A stretch of DNA of 64,000 nucleotides, taken from contig DATEFW010000016.1 of NCBI GenBank assembly GCA_035280425.1, positions 123,901 through 187,900 of the forward strand. Reading direction: 5' to 3'. Below the pieces are notes generated by a model. The model searched no databases. It had not been told where the DNA came from and worked only from the letters and a program-made list of their open reading frames with translations. The translations under genes were made by a program, and so were the position numbers. The stretch's first letter is position 1; the number at the start of each line of letters is the position of its first letter. Positions 43,234 to 52,707 of the stretch are shown here, piece by piece. The DNA is from QHXW01 sp035280425 (GTDB lineage: Bacteria; Acidobacteriota; Terriglobia; Bryobacterales; Bryobacteraceae).

Positions 43234-44961
43234 ATGAGACTCAGCTTAGCTCATGCCTCCGCCGCAGTGTTGATCCTGGCGCTCGCCGGCTCCATTACCG
43301 GCCAACAACCGAAGCCGGTTCGCTTCGAAATTGCGTTTCCGGCGTCTCTTCGCGCCGCGCCAGTGGATGGCCGCGTGCTCCTCATGATCTCGACCAACGG
43401 GAAGGAAGAGCCGCGCTTTCAGATCAGGGAAGGACTCGATACCCAGCAGATCTTTGGCGCCGATATCGACGGCCTCGCTCCGGGACAGCCGGCGACCATC
43501 GACGAATCCGCCCAGGGCTATCCGCGGCAGAGCCTTCGTGACGTGCCGGACGGCGAATATTTCGTGCAAGCCCTCATCAACGTTTACGATACGTTTCACC
43601 GCTCCGACGGCCACACCGTCAAGCTGCACATGGATCACGGCGAAGGCCAGCATTGGAACACTTCTCCCGGCAATCTGATGAGCGAGCCGAAAAAACTTCG
43701 CATCGACCGTTCCAGTGGGCGGGCGATCCGTATCGAGCTGACCAAAATCATCCCGCCCATCAAGCCGCCTGCCGATACCAAATACATCAAGCATTTTCAG
43801 ATGGAGAGCAAGCTGCTTTCGAAATTTTGGGGCCGGCCCATGTATATCGGCGGAGTCGTGCTGCTGCCCGAAGGTTTCGACGAGCACCCGGATGCCCGTT
43901 ATCCCGTGGTCTACTATCAGGGCCATTTCACCGCAAGTTTCGCGACACCGGTCGGATTCCGCGAGCACCCGCCGACGCCGGAATTGAAAGAAGACGACCG
44001 CCTGATGGCCGAGTACAGCTACAAGTTTTACCAGGACTGGACGTCGGGACGGTTGCCACGCATGCTGATCGTCAGCATCCAGCACGCCAATCCGTATTAC
44101 GACGATTCCTACGCGGTGAATTCCGCGAATGTCGGCCCATACGGCGACGCGATCGTCGAGGAATTCATTCCGTACGTTGAGAAAACATATCGCGCCATCG
44201 GCCAGCCGTGGGCGCGCGTGCTCACCGGCGGATCGACAGGCGGCTGGGAAGCGCTTGCCCAGCAGATTTTTTATCCCGACATTTACAACGGCTCGTGGTG
44301 CGATTGTCCCGATCCGGTAGATTTCCGCGCCTACCAGACGGCCGATTTGTACAAAGACGCGAACATCTACTGGATGGACAGCCCATGGAAAATGGTCCCG
44401 CGCCCGTCCACGCGCCAACCCGACGGCATGCTGGTTTCCATGTTTCAGGACGACGCGCGCCTCGAAGCCACGCTTGGAAGCCGCGGCCGCTCGACCGAGC
44501 AGCTCGATATCTGGCAGGCGGTCTACAGTCCGACCGGCGAGGATGGTTATCCCAAATCCATTTTCGACAAGCGCACCGGCGCGATCGATCACGAAGTGGC
44601 GTCGTATTGGAAAGAGCACTACGATCTGCGCTACATCATGGAGCGCGATTGGAAAACGCTGGGCCCGAAGCTGGTGGGCAAGCTGCACATCAAGGTCGGC
44701 ACGCGCGACACGTATTATCTGGACCGCGCCGTGCGCCTGCTTGAGGATTTTCTCGAAACGACCAAGCTGCCCGGCCGTGGCCCCTATTACGGAGGCGATT
44801 TCGATTACGGCCCGCACCAGCCGCACTGCTATTCCGGCGATCCGTCGCAGCCCGTTCGCATCACGCGTCTGACCATCAACCAGCGTTTTCTTCCGCAGAT
44901 GGAGGCATGGATGCTGAAGACTGCGCCAAAGGAAGCGGATGTGAAGAGCTGGCGGTATTAA
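43234..44961 (+). CDS. Secreted esterase-like alpha/beta hydrolase
   Basis: 575 residues from ATG 43234, where a signal peptide begins (MRLSLAHASAAVLILALAGS); ATG 43213 is an alternative. Residues 30-180 are a beta-rich N-domain. From about 215 there is an esterase-D-like domain: YIGGVVLLPEGFDEH, YPVVYYQGHF, VEEFIPYVEKTYRAIG, the nucleophile elbow GGSTGGWEAL and a late His in HQPHCYSGD. The lipase elbow is GGSTGG. It belongs with large putative esterases of Acidobacteriota; the substrate is not evident. It stands alone between the permease and a DUF2784 gene. Confidence 0.8.
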   Translation: MRLSLAHASAAVLILALAGSITGQQPKPVRFEIAFPASLRAAPVDGRVLLMISTNGKEEPRFQIREGLDTQQIFGADIDGLAPGQPATIDESAQGYPRQSLRDVPDGEYFVQALINVYDTFHRSDGHTVKLHMDHGEGQHWNTSPGNLMSEPKKLRIDRSSGRAIRIELTKIIPPIKPPADTKYIKHFQMESKLLSKFWGRPMYIGGVVLLPEGFDEHPDARYPVVYYQGHFTASFATPVGFREHPPTPELKEDDRLMAEYSYKFYQDWTSGRLPRMLIVSIQHANPYYDDSYAVNSANVGPYGDAIVEEFIPYVEKTYRAIGQPWARVLTGGSTGGWEALAQQIFYPDIYNGSWCDCPDPVDFRAYQTADLYKDANIYWMDSPWKMVPRPSTRQPDGMLVSMFQDDARLEATLGSRGRSTEQLDIWQAVYSPTGEDGYPKSIFDKRTGAIDHEVASYWKEHYDLRYIMERDWKTLGPKLVGKLHIKVGTRDTYYLDRAVRLLEDFLETTKLPGRGPYYGGDFDYGPHQPHCYSGDPSQPVRITRLTINQRFLPQMEAWMLKTAPKEADVKSWRY

Positions 44962-44974
44962 TGCGCGCGCGATC

Positions 44975-45349
44975 TTGAAGCCTTACGCCGCACTCGCCGC
45001 GCTGGTTCTGATCCTGCACTTACTCTGGATTCTCTGGATTCTCGCAGGCTGGCTGATTACACGAGGCCGGCCGTTGCTGACGGCGCTGCATATCGCTTCG
45101 CTTATCTGGGGTGCAATCGTCGAGCTCGGCCCGTGGCCGTGCCCGCTCACGATGGGGGAGCAATGGCTGGAAGCCCGCTCCGGCGCGAACGCTTACGCGC
45201 AAGGTTTTCTGGTTCACTATCTGGACAAAATTATCTATCCGGACCTGCCCCCGGCTGTGGTCGGGTGGACGGGCGCTGCAATCTGCGTTTTCATTCTCGG
45301 CGTCTACGCGCGGCGCTGGTGGATGCTGAAGCGCGTCTCCGGAGGCTGA
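44975..45349 (+). CDS. DUF2784 membrane protein
   Basis: 124 residues from TTG 44975, 13 bases after the esterase stop. It has the DUF2784 pattern: LILHLLWILWILAGWLITR, ALHIASLIWGAIVELGPWPC with PLTMGEQWLEARSG, HYLDKIIYPDLPP and a final helix. Four membrane segments are expected. Function is unknown. No better start codon occurs in the frame. Confidence 0.8.
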   Translation: MKPYAALAALVLILHLLWILWILAGWLITRGRPLLTALHIASLIWGAIVELGPWPCPLTMGEQWLEARSGANAYAQGFLVHYLDKIIYPDLPPAVVGWTGAAICVFILGVYARRWWMLKRVSGG

Positions 45350-45405
45350 AGGGCAACGCCCGGCATGGCGTTCCGGCGGAGCCGGCATGCTAAAATCACA
45401 TCACC

Positions 45406-47421
45406 TTGTCCCGTTTTTCCTGCCTGGCGTTAGCTATGTTTGCGTGCTCCGCGAGCGCGGCTCAGCCCGCGACGCCCGTGATCCTGATCTCGGTAGATAC
45501 GCTACGCGCCGATCATCTGAGCTGCTATAAGAGCGGCCAGCAGAAAACTCCGCATATCGATTCGCTGGCGAAAAACGGCACCTTGTTCTCCGAGATCAGC
45601 AGCCCGTACCCGCTGACGCTGCCGTCGCATGTCGCGCTGTTTACGTCCACGTATCCGTTCGAAAACGGAGTGGAAGACAACGGCGTCCCGCTTCATGCCG
45701 GCGCCGTCACGCTGGCGACGGTCTTGAAGGCCGCCGGATACCGGACAGGCGCTTTTGTCGGCAGCTTCGTTCTGGATCAGCGCTTCGGGCTGAACAGAGG
45801 CTTCGATGTTTATGACGGGCCGTTCGATCTGCGCCGCGAGACGGCCGCCGGCACAGCCGAGTTGAAGCGGCCGGGAGCAAGCGTGGCCGAGGCCGCGATC
45901 CGGTGGCTCGATCGCAATTCCGCCGCGCCGTTTTTTCTTTTTCTGCATTTATACGATCTGCACGCGCCCTACGATCTTCCCGCAGATCCGAGCCGGCGCC
46001 ACGGCGAGACGGGTTATCGCGCCGAGCTGGCGTATGTGGATTGTTTGCTTGGCGATTTTGTGGCGTATCTCAACCGGCGCGGGCTTTTCGAAAGGACGCT
46101 GATCGTGTTCACGTCCGATCACGGCGAGGGATTGGGCGAGCACGTGGAGAGCACGCACGGCTATTTTGTTTACCAAAGCACGCTGCACGTGCCGCTCATC
46201 TTTCATTGGCCGGCGGGCGCGCGGCGCGTCAAAGAAGACCGCGTGGATGAGCCCGCAAGCCTGCTCGAGGTTGCACCGACGATTCTCGATGCCATAGGAT
46301 TTTCACGGCCCGGCGCGATGCGCGGCCGCAGCCTGATCGGGCCTGCCGGCGCACGGGAAATTTATTCCGAAAGCCTCTACGCGCGGGATCACTTCGGATG
46401 CGCCGTGCTGCGCAGCATGCGCGTCGGCCGCTACAAGTACATTGAGGCGCCGAAACCCGAGCTTTACGATCTGGCCGGCGATCCGAACGAGCTCGAAAAT
46501 CTTTACTCGCGCGAAGGATCGGAAGCCAGAGCGCTGGCGGAAAAGATCGCCGCTTTGCGTGCCGGCGCTCCTGCGGGTCGCAGGGCTAAAACCCCAGGCG
46601 CGGAAACCGCCGGCGCTTTGCGCTCGCTCGGGTATCTGAGCGGGTCGACGAATTCCAGCCGGGTGGCGTCCAATGTGGATCCCAAGGACCGGGCAAAGGA
46701 TTTTGAACAGTATCTGGGCGCGCTGGGACTTGCGGCCAGGGGAGAGCTGGCCGCTTCCGACGCGACGCTTGAAAAACTGCGCGACCGAATGCCCGAGGTC
46801 GCGGAGATCCGGATCAGCCTCGGGCTGAACCAGCAGCGGCTCGGTGAATTCGCCCAAGCCGCGCGGGAATTCAAATTTGTCGCCGAGCAGGCACCATCCA
46901 ACGCTCAGGCGCATTTCGAGCTGGGGCTGTGTTATTTCCGGATGCGCCGTGCGAACGATGCCGCGCGCGAATTCCAAGCCGCGCTGGCGATCGAGCCATG
47001 GTATTCGCGAGCCGACGAGGCGCTCGCCGAAGTTTATCTTCAGGCGAACGACCCCGCGCAGGCGCGCGCGCACTTGAAACATTTGCTCTCCGTCGATCCG
47101 CACAGCTACAGCGGGCATTACAATCTGGGCATTCTGGCGGCGATGGAGAAAAACTGGAACGAAGCGCAGCAGCAGGTGCTGGCCGCGCTGCGCACCGATC
47201 CCGGTTCAGCCGAAGCGCACAACATGCTGGGCGGCATTTATCTGGAACGCGGCGATCTGGAACGCGCGCGGCGGCAATTCGAAGAAGCGGTCCGGCTCGA
47301 AAACAATTTAGCGTCGGCGCATTACAATCTCGGGATGATATTGCAAAAGCAGGGGAAGAATGCAGAAGCCGAACGCGAGTTCCGGGCCGCGCAGCAGGCC
47401 GAGGCACAATCCAAGCGCTGA
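45406..47421 (+). CDS. Sulfatase-superfamily protein with C-terminal TPRs
   Basis: 671 residues from TTG 45406 (MSRFSCLALAMFACSASAAQ, a signal peptide). The N-terminal 400 residues are an alkaline-phosphatase/sulfatase fold: VILISVDTLRADHLSCY, YDLHAPYD and VFTSDHGEGLGEH. At the nucleophile it has PLTLPSHVALFTS instead of the Cys/Ser-x-Pro-x-Arg needed for formylglycine, so it is unlikely to be a classical sulfatase. From about 420, five or more TPRs follow (for example LGLNQQRLGEFAQAAREFKF, LGLCYFRMRRANDAAREFQ). The pairing is common in Acidobacteriota and the substrate is unknown. Confidence 0.85.
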   Translation: MSRFSCLALAMFACSASAAQPATPVILISVDTLRADHLSCYKSGQQKTPHIDSLAKNGTLFSEISSPYPLTLPSHVALFTSTYPFENGVEDNGVPLHAGAVTLATVLKAAGYRTGAFVGSFVLDQRFGLNRGFDVYDGPFDLRRETAAGTAELKRPGASVAEAAIRWLDRNSAAPFFLFLHLYDLHAPYDLPADPSRRHGETGYRAELAYVDCLLGDFVAYLNRRGLFERTLIVFTSDHGEGLGEHVESTHGYFVYQSTLHVPLIFHWPAGARRVKEDRVDEPASLLEVAPTILDAIGFSRPGAMRGRSLIGPAGAREIYSESLYARDHFGCAVLRSMRVGRYKYIEAPKPELYDLAGDPNELENLYSREGSEARALAEKIAALRAGAPAGRRAKTPGAETAGALRSLGYLSGSTNSSRVASNVDPKDRAKDFEQYLGALGLAARGELAASDATLEKLRDRMPEVAEIRISLGLNQQRLGEFAQAAREFKFVAEQAPSNAQAHFELGLCYFRMRRANDAAREFQAALAIEPWYSRADEALAEVYLQANDPAQARAHLKHLLSVDPHSYSGHYNLGILAAMEKNWNEAQQQVLAALRTDPGSAEAHNMLGGIYLERGDLERARRQFEEAVRLENNLASAHYNLGMILQKQGKNAEAEREFRAAQQAEAQSKR

Positions 47422-47433
47422 TAGAAGCGATCG

Positions 47434-47476
47434 GGAAGAAACGAAACGCGGCCTGATCCAAGAGGACCAGACCGCG
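47434..47476 (-). terminator. Intrinsic terminator of the TonB-dependent receptor gene
   Basis: On the minus strand a 13-base stem CGCGGTCTGGTCC pairs with GGATCAGGCCGCG round a TCTT loop (47447-47476), with only two mismatched or wobble positions, followed by TTTCGTTTCTT. It starts 18 bases past the receptor stop. Confidence 0.75.
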
Positions 47477-47493
47477 AGTGAACTCTCAGCCGG

Positions 47494-50400
47494 TTAGAAG
47501 GTGATGCGGATGCCCATTTGCAGGCGCCGCGAGGGAGCCGCGCCAACCAGAAGCGCCGCTTTGCCGAAGCTGCCGCTGTTCAGGTTGGTATCGATTCCGT
47601 CAAAATTCGGATGGTTGTCCAGATTGAGAGCTTCAAACCGGAACTGCATCTTGATTGTTTCCGTAATCTTGAAGTTCTTCATCAGCGATCCGTCCAGACC
47701 GTTGAACCAGGGCCCGCGGAACAGATTCCGGCCCAGGGTACCAAAGTGGGGGCCGGCGCCCGGGGGATTGATGAACAGCGAGTTCGGTGTTCCCACGCCG
47801 TAGTTGTCGTTGCAGGCCTGGATGTTGGTCGATTGCGCACCTGGGAAGCCGCAGCCGATCAGGTTGTTGTCGATGAAGATACCGTCGGCGGGGCTGGCGT
47901 TGGAGTAAACGGCACTGGCACTTTTGCCGATGAAGTCCGGGTGATCGTTGGCGACACCATCGAGGTTGTAGTCTCCGCCAATGTTCTCCAGGAATCCGTT
48001 AGCATCACGCGCGTTCCCGCGGAAACGTCCACGGTTACTATAGACCTCGATCGGATGGCCGGAATAGCCCTGATAGAAGCCGGAAAGCTGCCAGCCGCCC
48101 AGGGCATGGCCGAGGAAGCCGTGTTGATCTTTGAAGAACGGCAGCTCATAGGTGAAGATGGCCTTGAAATTCTTCTGGTGGTCAAAAGCTCCCGGACCGT
48201 ACTCGAGTTTCGGATCATTGTTGCTCAAGAAGTAGAACGGCTGGCTATACGCGCCGCTAGTTGTCGATCCCGTGAACAAGTCCGAACCTTGATCCATGAG
48301 CCTCGACCAGGTGAAGCTGAACTGGAACTGCATTCCATGGCTGAAACGCTTTTGTACTTCCGAAACTAGCGAATGGTAATTGGAGTTCAGGTTGTTGGCG
48401 CGGTAGTTGAAGCCTGAATACAGCGGATTCGGCCGGCCCGGATTGCTGGTGCTGAGATTCTTGTTGTAATTCTGGCCGTCATACCGATTCAGGTTCATCA
48501 ACTGCGACAAGTGATGGCCCATGGAGCCCTGATAATTGACGCGCACGAGGACATCGCGGAAGAACTGCTTCTCCACGCCGAAATAGAAGTTTTGGACGGA
48601 AGAGTCCTTCATATGGACGTCCATAGTGCGAACCGAAACGCGGTGGCCGACAGAGGGGATGGAATCCGGGGTGTACTGTCCGACCCCCGGGGGAACCGTA
48701 TAGAGGACAGTGTCGCCGGCAGTGGCATCATGATCGAGCAGCGCGTAAAACGGCGGGTTCCATGCGCCGTTCGACCAGATGTTATCGAAGAGCCGGTCGT
48801 AGGAAATCCCGAAACCGCCGCGGACAGACATGCGGCCGTTGCCCAGGACGTCATAAGCGAAGCCGAAGCGCGGACCGAAGTCGTGATTCTGCGTGTTCCA
48901 CATGCTCTTGACGGGAGTGACGCGGGCCGCAGCGACGGTTGCCGGATCGTATCCAGTGAGATTCGTGAACTGCGCGATGACGTTATGCGCTTCGGTCGGC
49001 GAGCCATAGCGCTCCCAGCGCAGGCCCAGATTCAGGGTTAACCGCCGGCTCACCTTGAAGTCATCATTAATAAACAGGTTAGAGTCCTTCATGATGTAGT
49101 GGCGGTAGGCATTGCCTGCGGCGCCGGTATGCGGATCGATGGAAAGCTCTGAATAGTACGGAAAATCGTTCTGGAAATTGCTATCCGGATAGTTGCCGAT
49201 ATTTCCAATGGTGCCATCGGGGTTGAGAGCGCCCACATCGGCGGCTCGCGGCCCAATCGTGTTAGCGAACTCGTATTGTCCGGGGCTTCCCAGGTCCCAG
49301 TTGCGGTACAGGATGCCGTATTGCCAGCCGCCGCCGAACTTGAAGGAGTGCTTGCCTTTGGTCCAGGAGAGATTATCCTGAAGTTGCCACCGATCCTGAA
49401 CGAAGCCTTCGACCAGCCCGCCTTCATAGGGTCCGAATCCAAACCCCAAGCTTTCGTAGTTTGCGCCGTCGATGATGACCTCAGCCTCGCTGCTCTTACC
49501 ATTGCCTTCAACGAACGTAGAGAAGTGGCGATTGTGCGCGATGGTCAGCTCATTCAGCAGGTTGGCGCCAAAGATATGAGTTTCGACCAGGGCCAGGTTA
49601 TGGTAGTGTTCCTGGTCGACGGCCGGGATGTTCTGCGCGCTGGTAGGATAGCCGCCGTCGAACTTTTGATTTCGGCCGTAACGCGTGATATTCGCCGTAA
49701 AGCTGAGCCGGTCGCTGGTGCTGAAGTTCTGATCGACCTTTCCGACGTAAATGTTCTGACCGGTGAGGTCCGGATCGAACACGTGGATGCAACCGATGTG
49801 GCCGATGGCGTCCGGCTGGTTAACCGCTTCGGCAGGGCAAGGGAGTTCGGAAGTCAGCGGCTTAAACTTCTGCAAATAGTACTGCGCGTTCGGGCCGGCG
49901 TTCGCACTCATGGCGGCCAGCTCACTGGCGGTGGGAACGGCCTGAACGAGCTCGCCGCCCTGCCGCAGGTCCAGCCGGTCGAACGTAAAGGAGAAGAACG
50001 TTTTGTCTTTGACGATCGGCCCGTCGATCTCGCCGCCGTACTGGTTGCGGATATATTTCGGCTTGGGGCTGCCTGCGCGGTTGGCGAAGAAATCCGACGC
50101 ATTGAACGAACGATTGCGGTTGAACTCGTAGGCCACGCCGTGGAAGCTGTTGGTCCCGGCCTTCTGTACAGCGCTTACCAGGGCTCCGGCCGCGTGACCG
50201 TACTGCGCGTTCATGTTGTTGGTGAGCATGGTGAACTCGCGTACGGATTCGAGCGGCGGTGTGATGTTGTAGGAGCCTTCACTGAAATTGTCGTTGTTGT
50301 CGGCGCCGTTCAGCATGTAGGTCGTACCGGACTCGCGCGCTCCGCCGGAGACCGCCATAAAGTTCATGCCCTGTGTGACCGAAGGCGCGGCAAAAGCCAG

Positions 50401-50865
50401 GTCGAAGACGTTGCGCGTCAGCAGCGGGATGCTCTCAATAAACTTCTGGTTGATGGTGACGGCCACGTCGGACGTCGCGGTCTGGACCATCGCCTCCTGC
50501 TCCGATACTTCGACCACCGCTTGCGCTGTGGCGACGGACAACACCGTGCTCACCGGAACGGTCTTGCTGGCCTCGACGATGATGCCCTTCACCTCTTTCG
50601 TCGTGAAGCCCTGCGCTTTAATGGTGAGCGTGTAAGTACCCGGAGGAACCAGACCGAACCGGAAGCCGCCGTCATTACCGGTCTTCTCGGTTTGCGCTAC
50701 GCCAGTGCCGTCGTTGGTCAGCGTGAGATCGGCAGCGGGAACCACCGCTCCGGAAGTATCGACCACCGAGCCGGTAACAACACCTTGAACTGTTTGAGCT
50801 TCCGCGGCGCCTACGAAAAACAGGAGCAGAAGCGCACACAACACCCCGATCGCGAATGTACGCAT
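47494..50865 (-). CDS. Oar-like TonB-dependent receptor with carboxypeptidase-regulatory domain
   Basis: 1123 residues. Signal peptide (MRTFAIGVLCALLLLFFVGAAEA), then a carboxypeptidase-regulatory-like Ig domain (about 27-110, VVTGSVVDTSGAVVPAADLT), a TonB plug-like region (130-240) and a long barrel to the C-terminal ITF with final aromatic. AGGGGTGAG precedes ATG 50863-50865 by five bases. It acts in the outer membrane, presumably taking up large polymers with TonB energy, as in the Oar family. It is monocistronic, with its own promoter and terminator. Confidence 0.92.
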   Translation of the reverse strand: MRTFAIGVLCALLLLFFVGAAEAQTVQGVVTGSVVDTSGAVVPAADLTLTNDGTGVAQTEKTGNDGGFRFGLVPPGTYTLTIKAQGFTTKEVKGIIVEASKTVPVSTVLSVATAQAVVEVSEQEAMVQTATSDVAVTINQKFIESIPLLTRNVFDLAFAAPSVTQGMNFMAVSGGARESGTTYMLNGADNNDNFSEGSYNITPPLESVREFTMLTNNMNAQYGHAAGALVSAVQKAGTNSFHGVAYEFNRNRSFNASDFFANRAGSPKPKYIRNQYGGEIDGPIVKDKTFFSFTFDRLDLRQGGELVQAVPTASELAAMSANAGPNAQYYLQKFKPLTSELPCPAEAVNQPDAIGHIGCIHVFDPDLTGQNIYVGKVDQNFSTSDRLSFTANITRYGRNQKFDGGYPTSAQNIPAVDQEHYHNLALVETHIFGANLLNELTIAHNRHFSTFVEGNGKSSEAEVIIDGANYESLGFGFGPYEGGLVEGFVQDRWQLQDNLSWTKGKHSFKFGGGWQYGILYRNWDLGSPGQYEFANTIGPRAADVGALNPDGTIGNIGNYPDSNFQNDFPYYSELSIDPHTGAAGNAYRHYIMKDSNLFINDDFKVSRRLTLNLGLRWERYGSPTEAHNVIAQFTNLTGYDPATVAAARVTPVKSMWNTQNHDFGPRFGFAYDVLGNGRMSVRGGFGISYDRLFDNIWSNGAWNPPFYALLDHDATAGDTVLYTVPPGVGQYTPDSIPSVGHRVSVRTMDVHMKDSSVQNFYFGVEKQFFRDVLVRVNYQGSMGHHLSQLMNLNRYDGQNYNKNLSTSNPGRPNPLYSGFNYRANNLNSNYHSLVSEVQKRFSHGMQFQFSFTWSRLMDQGSDLFTGSTTSGAYSQPFYFLSNNDPKLEYGPGAFDHQKNFKAIFTYELPFFKDQHGFLGHALGGWQLSGFYQGYSGHPIEVYSNRGRFRGNARDANGFLENIGGDYNLDGVANDHPDFIGKSASAVYSNASPADGIFIDNNLIGCGFPGAQSTNIQACNDNYGVGTPNSLFINPPGAGPHFGTLGRNLFRGPWFNGLDGSLMKNFKITETIKMQFRFEALNLDNHPNFDGIDTNLNSGSFGKAALLVGAAPSRRLQMGIRITF

Positions 50866-50916
50866 ATTGTCTCACCCCTACAAATAGTTTTTTACCCGTT
50901 ACGAACGATGGACGGA

Positions 50917-50945
50917 ATTATATTTGCACATTGAGGAAAAGTCAA
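50917..50945 (-). promoter_or_regulatory. Promoter of the TonB-dependent receptor gene
   Basis: On the minus strand TTGACT (50940-50945) and TATAAT (50917-50922) have the ideal 17-base spacing. The start codon is about 45 bases further on, leaving a normal untranslated leader. Confidence 0.75.
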
Positions 50946-51038
50946 CACCAATAGTTCGGAAGCCGCCTTAGACCAATGAGTTGCGGTGAGTGCGCAAATA
51001 ATTTACACCGCACTCGAATTCGATGGGGATTGGGGTGA

Positions 51039-51608
51039 TTATTTCCGGCTTGCGGCGTCAACACTCTGAGTCGGATCAGCTCCCTGCCAGGTCACATCCG
51101 CTGTGGGTCCATAAGTCGCAGGCACTTTCTTGCCGAGCAACCGGAGGTAAACGGTGAGCTGGGTACGGTGGTGCGCGGTGTGTAACACGCGGCGCCAGAA
51201 GATCCAAATGCGTTCACGCTCGACATCGAAAAATGGCACTGGTGCGTGCCACCATTGGGGTGTTTGTGCAGCGAGGAAATCGAGGCGCGGGCGAGCGAGC
51301 TCCGCCAGGCGCACGGCAAAAGCCGACGGGGAGACAATTTGCGGCAGAACAGCGGCGGCGGGCGGCTCGGGCAGGCCAAGGAATTCTCCGAAGAAGCGGC
51401 GCTCGGAAAGCAACTCGTGTTTTAGGATTTCTCCTACCGTACTCGAACGCGGGTGCGGCCGGTAACCAAGATCCGCCTCGGAGAATTCACGCCAGACGGA
51501 GGCGAGCTTGTTGATCTCGCCGGCGTAGGTGTCGACCAGGTGCTGGAATTCGGGCGATTCCGCACGGGGCACGGCGTCATTCGGGATGGCAACGTAATCG
51601 TAGTTCAA
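51039..51608 (-). CDS. DinB-family protein
   Basis: 189 residues from TTG 51606-51608. It has the four-helix-bundle pattern of DinB/YfiT proteins with His ligands for a metal: GEILKHELLSERRFFGEFLG in helix 2 and LHTAHHRTQLTVYLRLLGKK in helix 4, with a third His candidate (WWHAPV). Many family members are metal-dependent transferases acting on thiols such as bacillithiol; others are of unknown function. Cytosolic. It faces the divergent cupin gene with 29 bases between starts. Confidence 0.85.
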   Translation of the reverse strand: MNYDYVAIPNDAVPRAESPEFQHLVDTYAGEINKLASVWREFSEADLGYRPHPRSSTVGEILKHELLSERRFFGEFLGLPEPPAAAVLPQIVSPSAFAVRLAELARPRLDFLAAQTPQWWHAPVPFFDVERERIWIFWRRVLHTAHHRTQLTVYLRLLGKKVPATYGPTADVTWQGADPTQSVDAASRK

Positions 51609-51637
51609 GTATTCATTATCGTGCCATGATGTAACGC

Positions 51638-52288
51638 ATGCGAAGAGTTTTATGGCTGTCTTTCGTGTTTGGCATCGGGCCGCTCTTGGCGGAGGACGTG
51701 GTGAAATTTGACACGCCGGAAGTGCGAGTGCTGAAAGTCACAGATATGCCCGGGAAAAAGAGCGCGATGCACACGCACACAACCAACCGCGTGATGATTT
51801 TTCTTGACGACGGGCAGATGACGCTCACCAACGCTCAGGGGGAGAGACAGCACGTTCGCTGGCGTGCGGGCGAGGTGCGATGGAGCCCGGCGGGCGGGCC
51901 GCACACGAGCGAGAACGCGGGACGCACGCCGTACAGAATTGTGGAAGTGGAGTTGAAGAATTCCGCGGGAGGTGTGCTGCCCGAAACCCCGCTTGACCCG
52001 GTGCTGGTCGATCCCAAGAGGTACAAAGTCGAGTTCGAGAACCCGCAGGTGCGAGTGCTTCGCGCGCGCTACGGACCGCGAGAAGCGGGCGTGTTGCACG
52101 AGCACGTGTTGAACCGTGTGGTGGTGCTGCTGACCCATCAGGACATGAAAGTGACCTCCGCGGACGGAAAAGCGATCGAGAATCGGGGCGAGCCCGGCGA
52201 CGTTACCATGGGCGGGCCAGCCAAACATCGCGAAGAAAATCTCAGCGACCGGCCATTTGAAGTGGCGGTGGTCGAAATCAAGCGCTGA
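51638..52288 (+). CDS. Secreted two-domain cupin
   Basis: 216 residues with a signal peptide (MRRVLWLSFVFGIGPLLAED). Two cupin-like halves each contain a VRVLKVTDMPGKKSAMHTHT or VRVLRARYGPREAGVLHEHV strand, the H-x-H-type metal-binding pattern, and a matching second motif with GPHT. The substrate and metal are not evident. It ends two bases before the archease start; the start codons and strand suggest one operon with archease and rtcB, although an envelope cupin with RNA repair genes is odd. Confidence 0.8.
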   Translation: MRRVLWLSFVFGIGPLLAEDVVKFDTPEVRVLKVTDMPGKKSAMHTHTTNRVMIFLDDGQMTLTNAQGERQHVRWRAGEVRWSPAGGPHTSENAGRTPYRIVEVELKNSAGGVLPETPLDPVLVDPKRYKVEFENPQVRVLRARYGPREAGVLHEHVLNRVVVLLTHQDMKVTSADGKAIENRGEPGDVTMGGPAKHREENLSDRPFEVAVVEIKR

Positions 52289-52290
52289 CT

Positions 52291-52707
52291 GTGCCGCCGT
52301 TTGAGATTCTCGAGCACACGGCGGACGTCGGCTTTCGCGCGCACGGCGCGAATCTAAAGTCACTGTTCGAGAATGCAGCGCTGGCTATGGTGTCAATCGC
52401 GGCGGATCTGGGACGCGTCGAGCCAAGAGAGCCATTCGCTCTGACAACCGACGGAACCGATGGCGAATCGCTATTGGTCAACTGGCTGAGCGAAGTGCTG
52501 TGGTGGTGGGACGCCAAGCGTATTGCGTTCCGGGAATTTCACATCAGCGAAATGGATGCCGGGCATGTGCGAGCTATCGGGCTGGGTGAGCCGTGGGATG
52601 CGGCGCGGCACCGCGCTAAACTGATCATCAAAGCGGTTACCTATCATCAACTGAAAATTGCCGAGACGCGAGAGGGATGGAGCGCCGAGGTGTTTCTGGA
52701 CGTCTGA
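52291..52707 (+). CDS. Archease, activator of RtcB
   Basis: 138 residues from GTG 52291. It has the archease pattern: FEILEHTADVGFRAHG with the metal-binding Asp, LFENAALAMVSIAAD, and VKAVTYHQLKI, followed by a final LDV. In the family, archease speeds guanylylation of RtcB. The next gene, rtcB, starts one base after its stop, which fixes the pairing and expected co-translation. Confidence 0.93.
   Translation: MPPFEILEHTADVGFRAHGANLKSLFENAALAMVSIAADLGRVEPREPFALTTDGTDGESLLVNWLSEVLWWWDAKRIAFREFHISEMDAGHVRAIGLGEPWDAARHRAKLIIKAVTYHQLKIAETREGWSAEVFLDV

Noticed and set aside
43246..44826. A 526-residue minus-strand frame antisense to the esterase
   Set aside because: Shadow frame; composition and lack of motifs fit antisense of a GC-rich gene.
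49276..50934. A 552-residue plus-strand frame antisense to the TonB receptor
   Set aside because: The receptor frame has signal, domains, promoter and terminator; the opposite frame has none.
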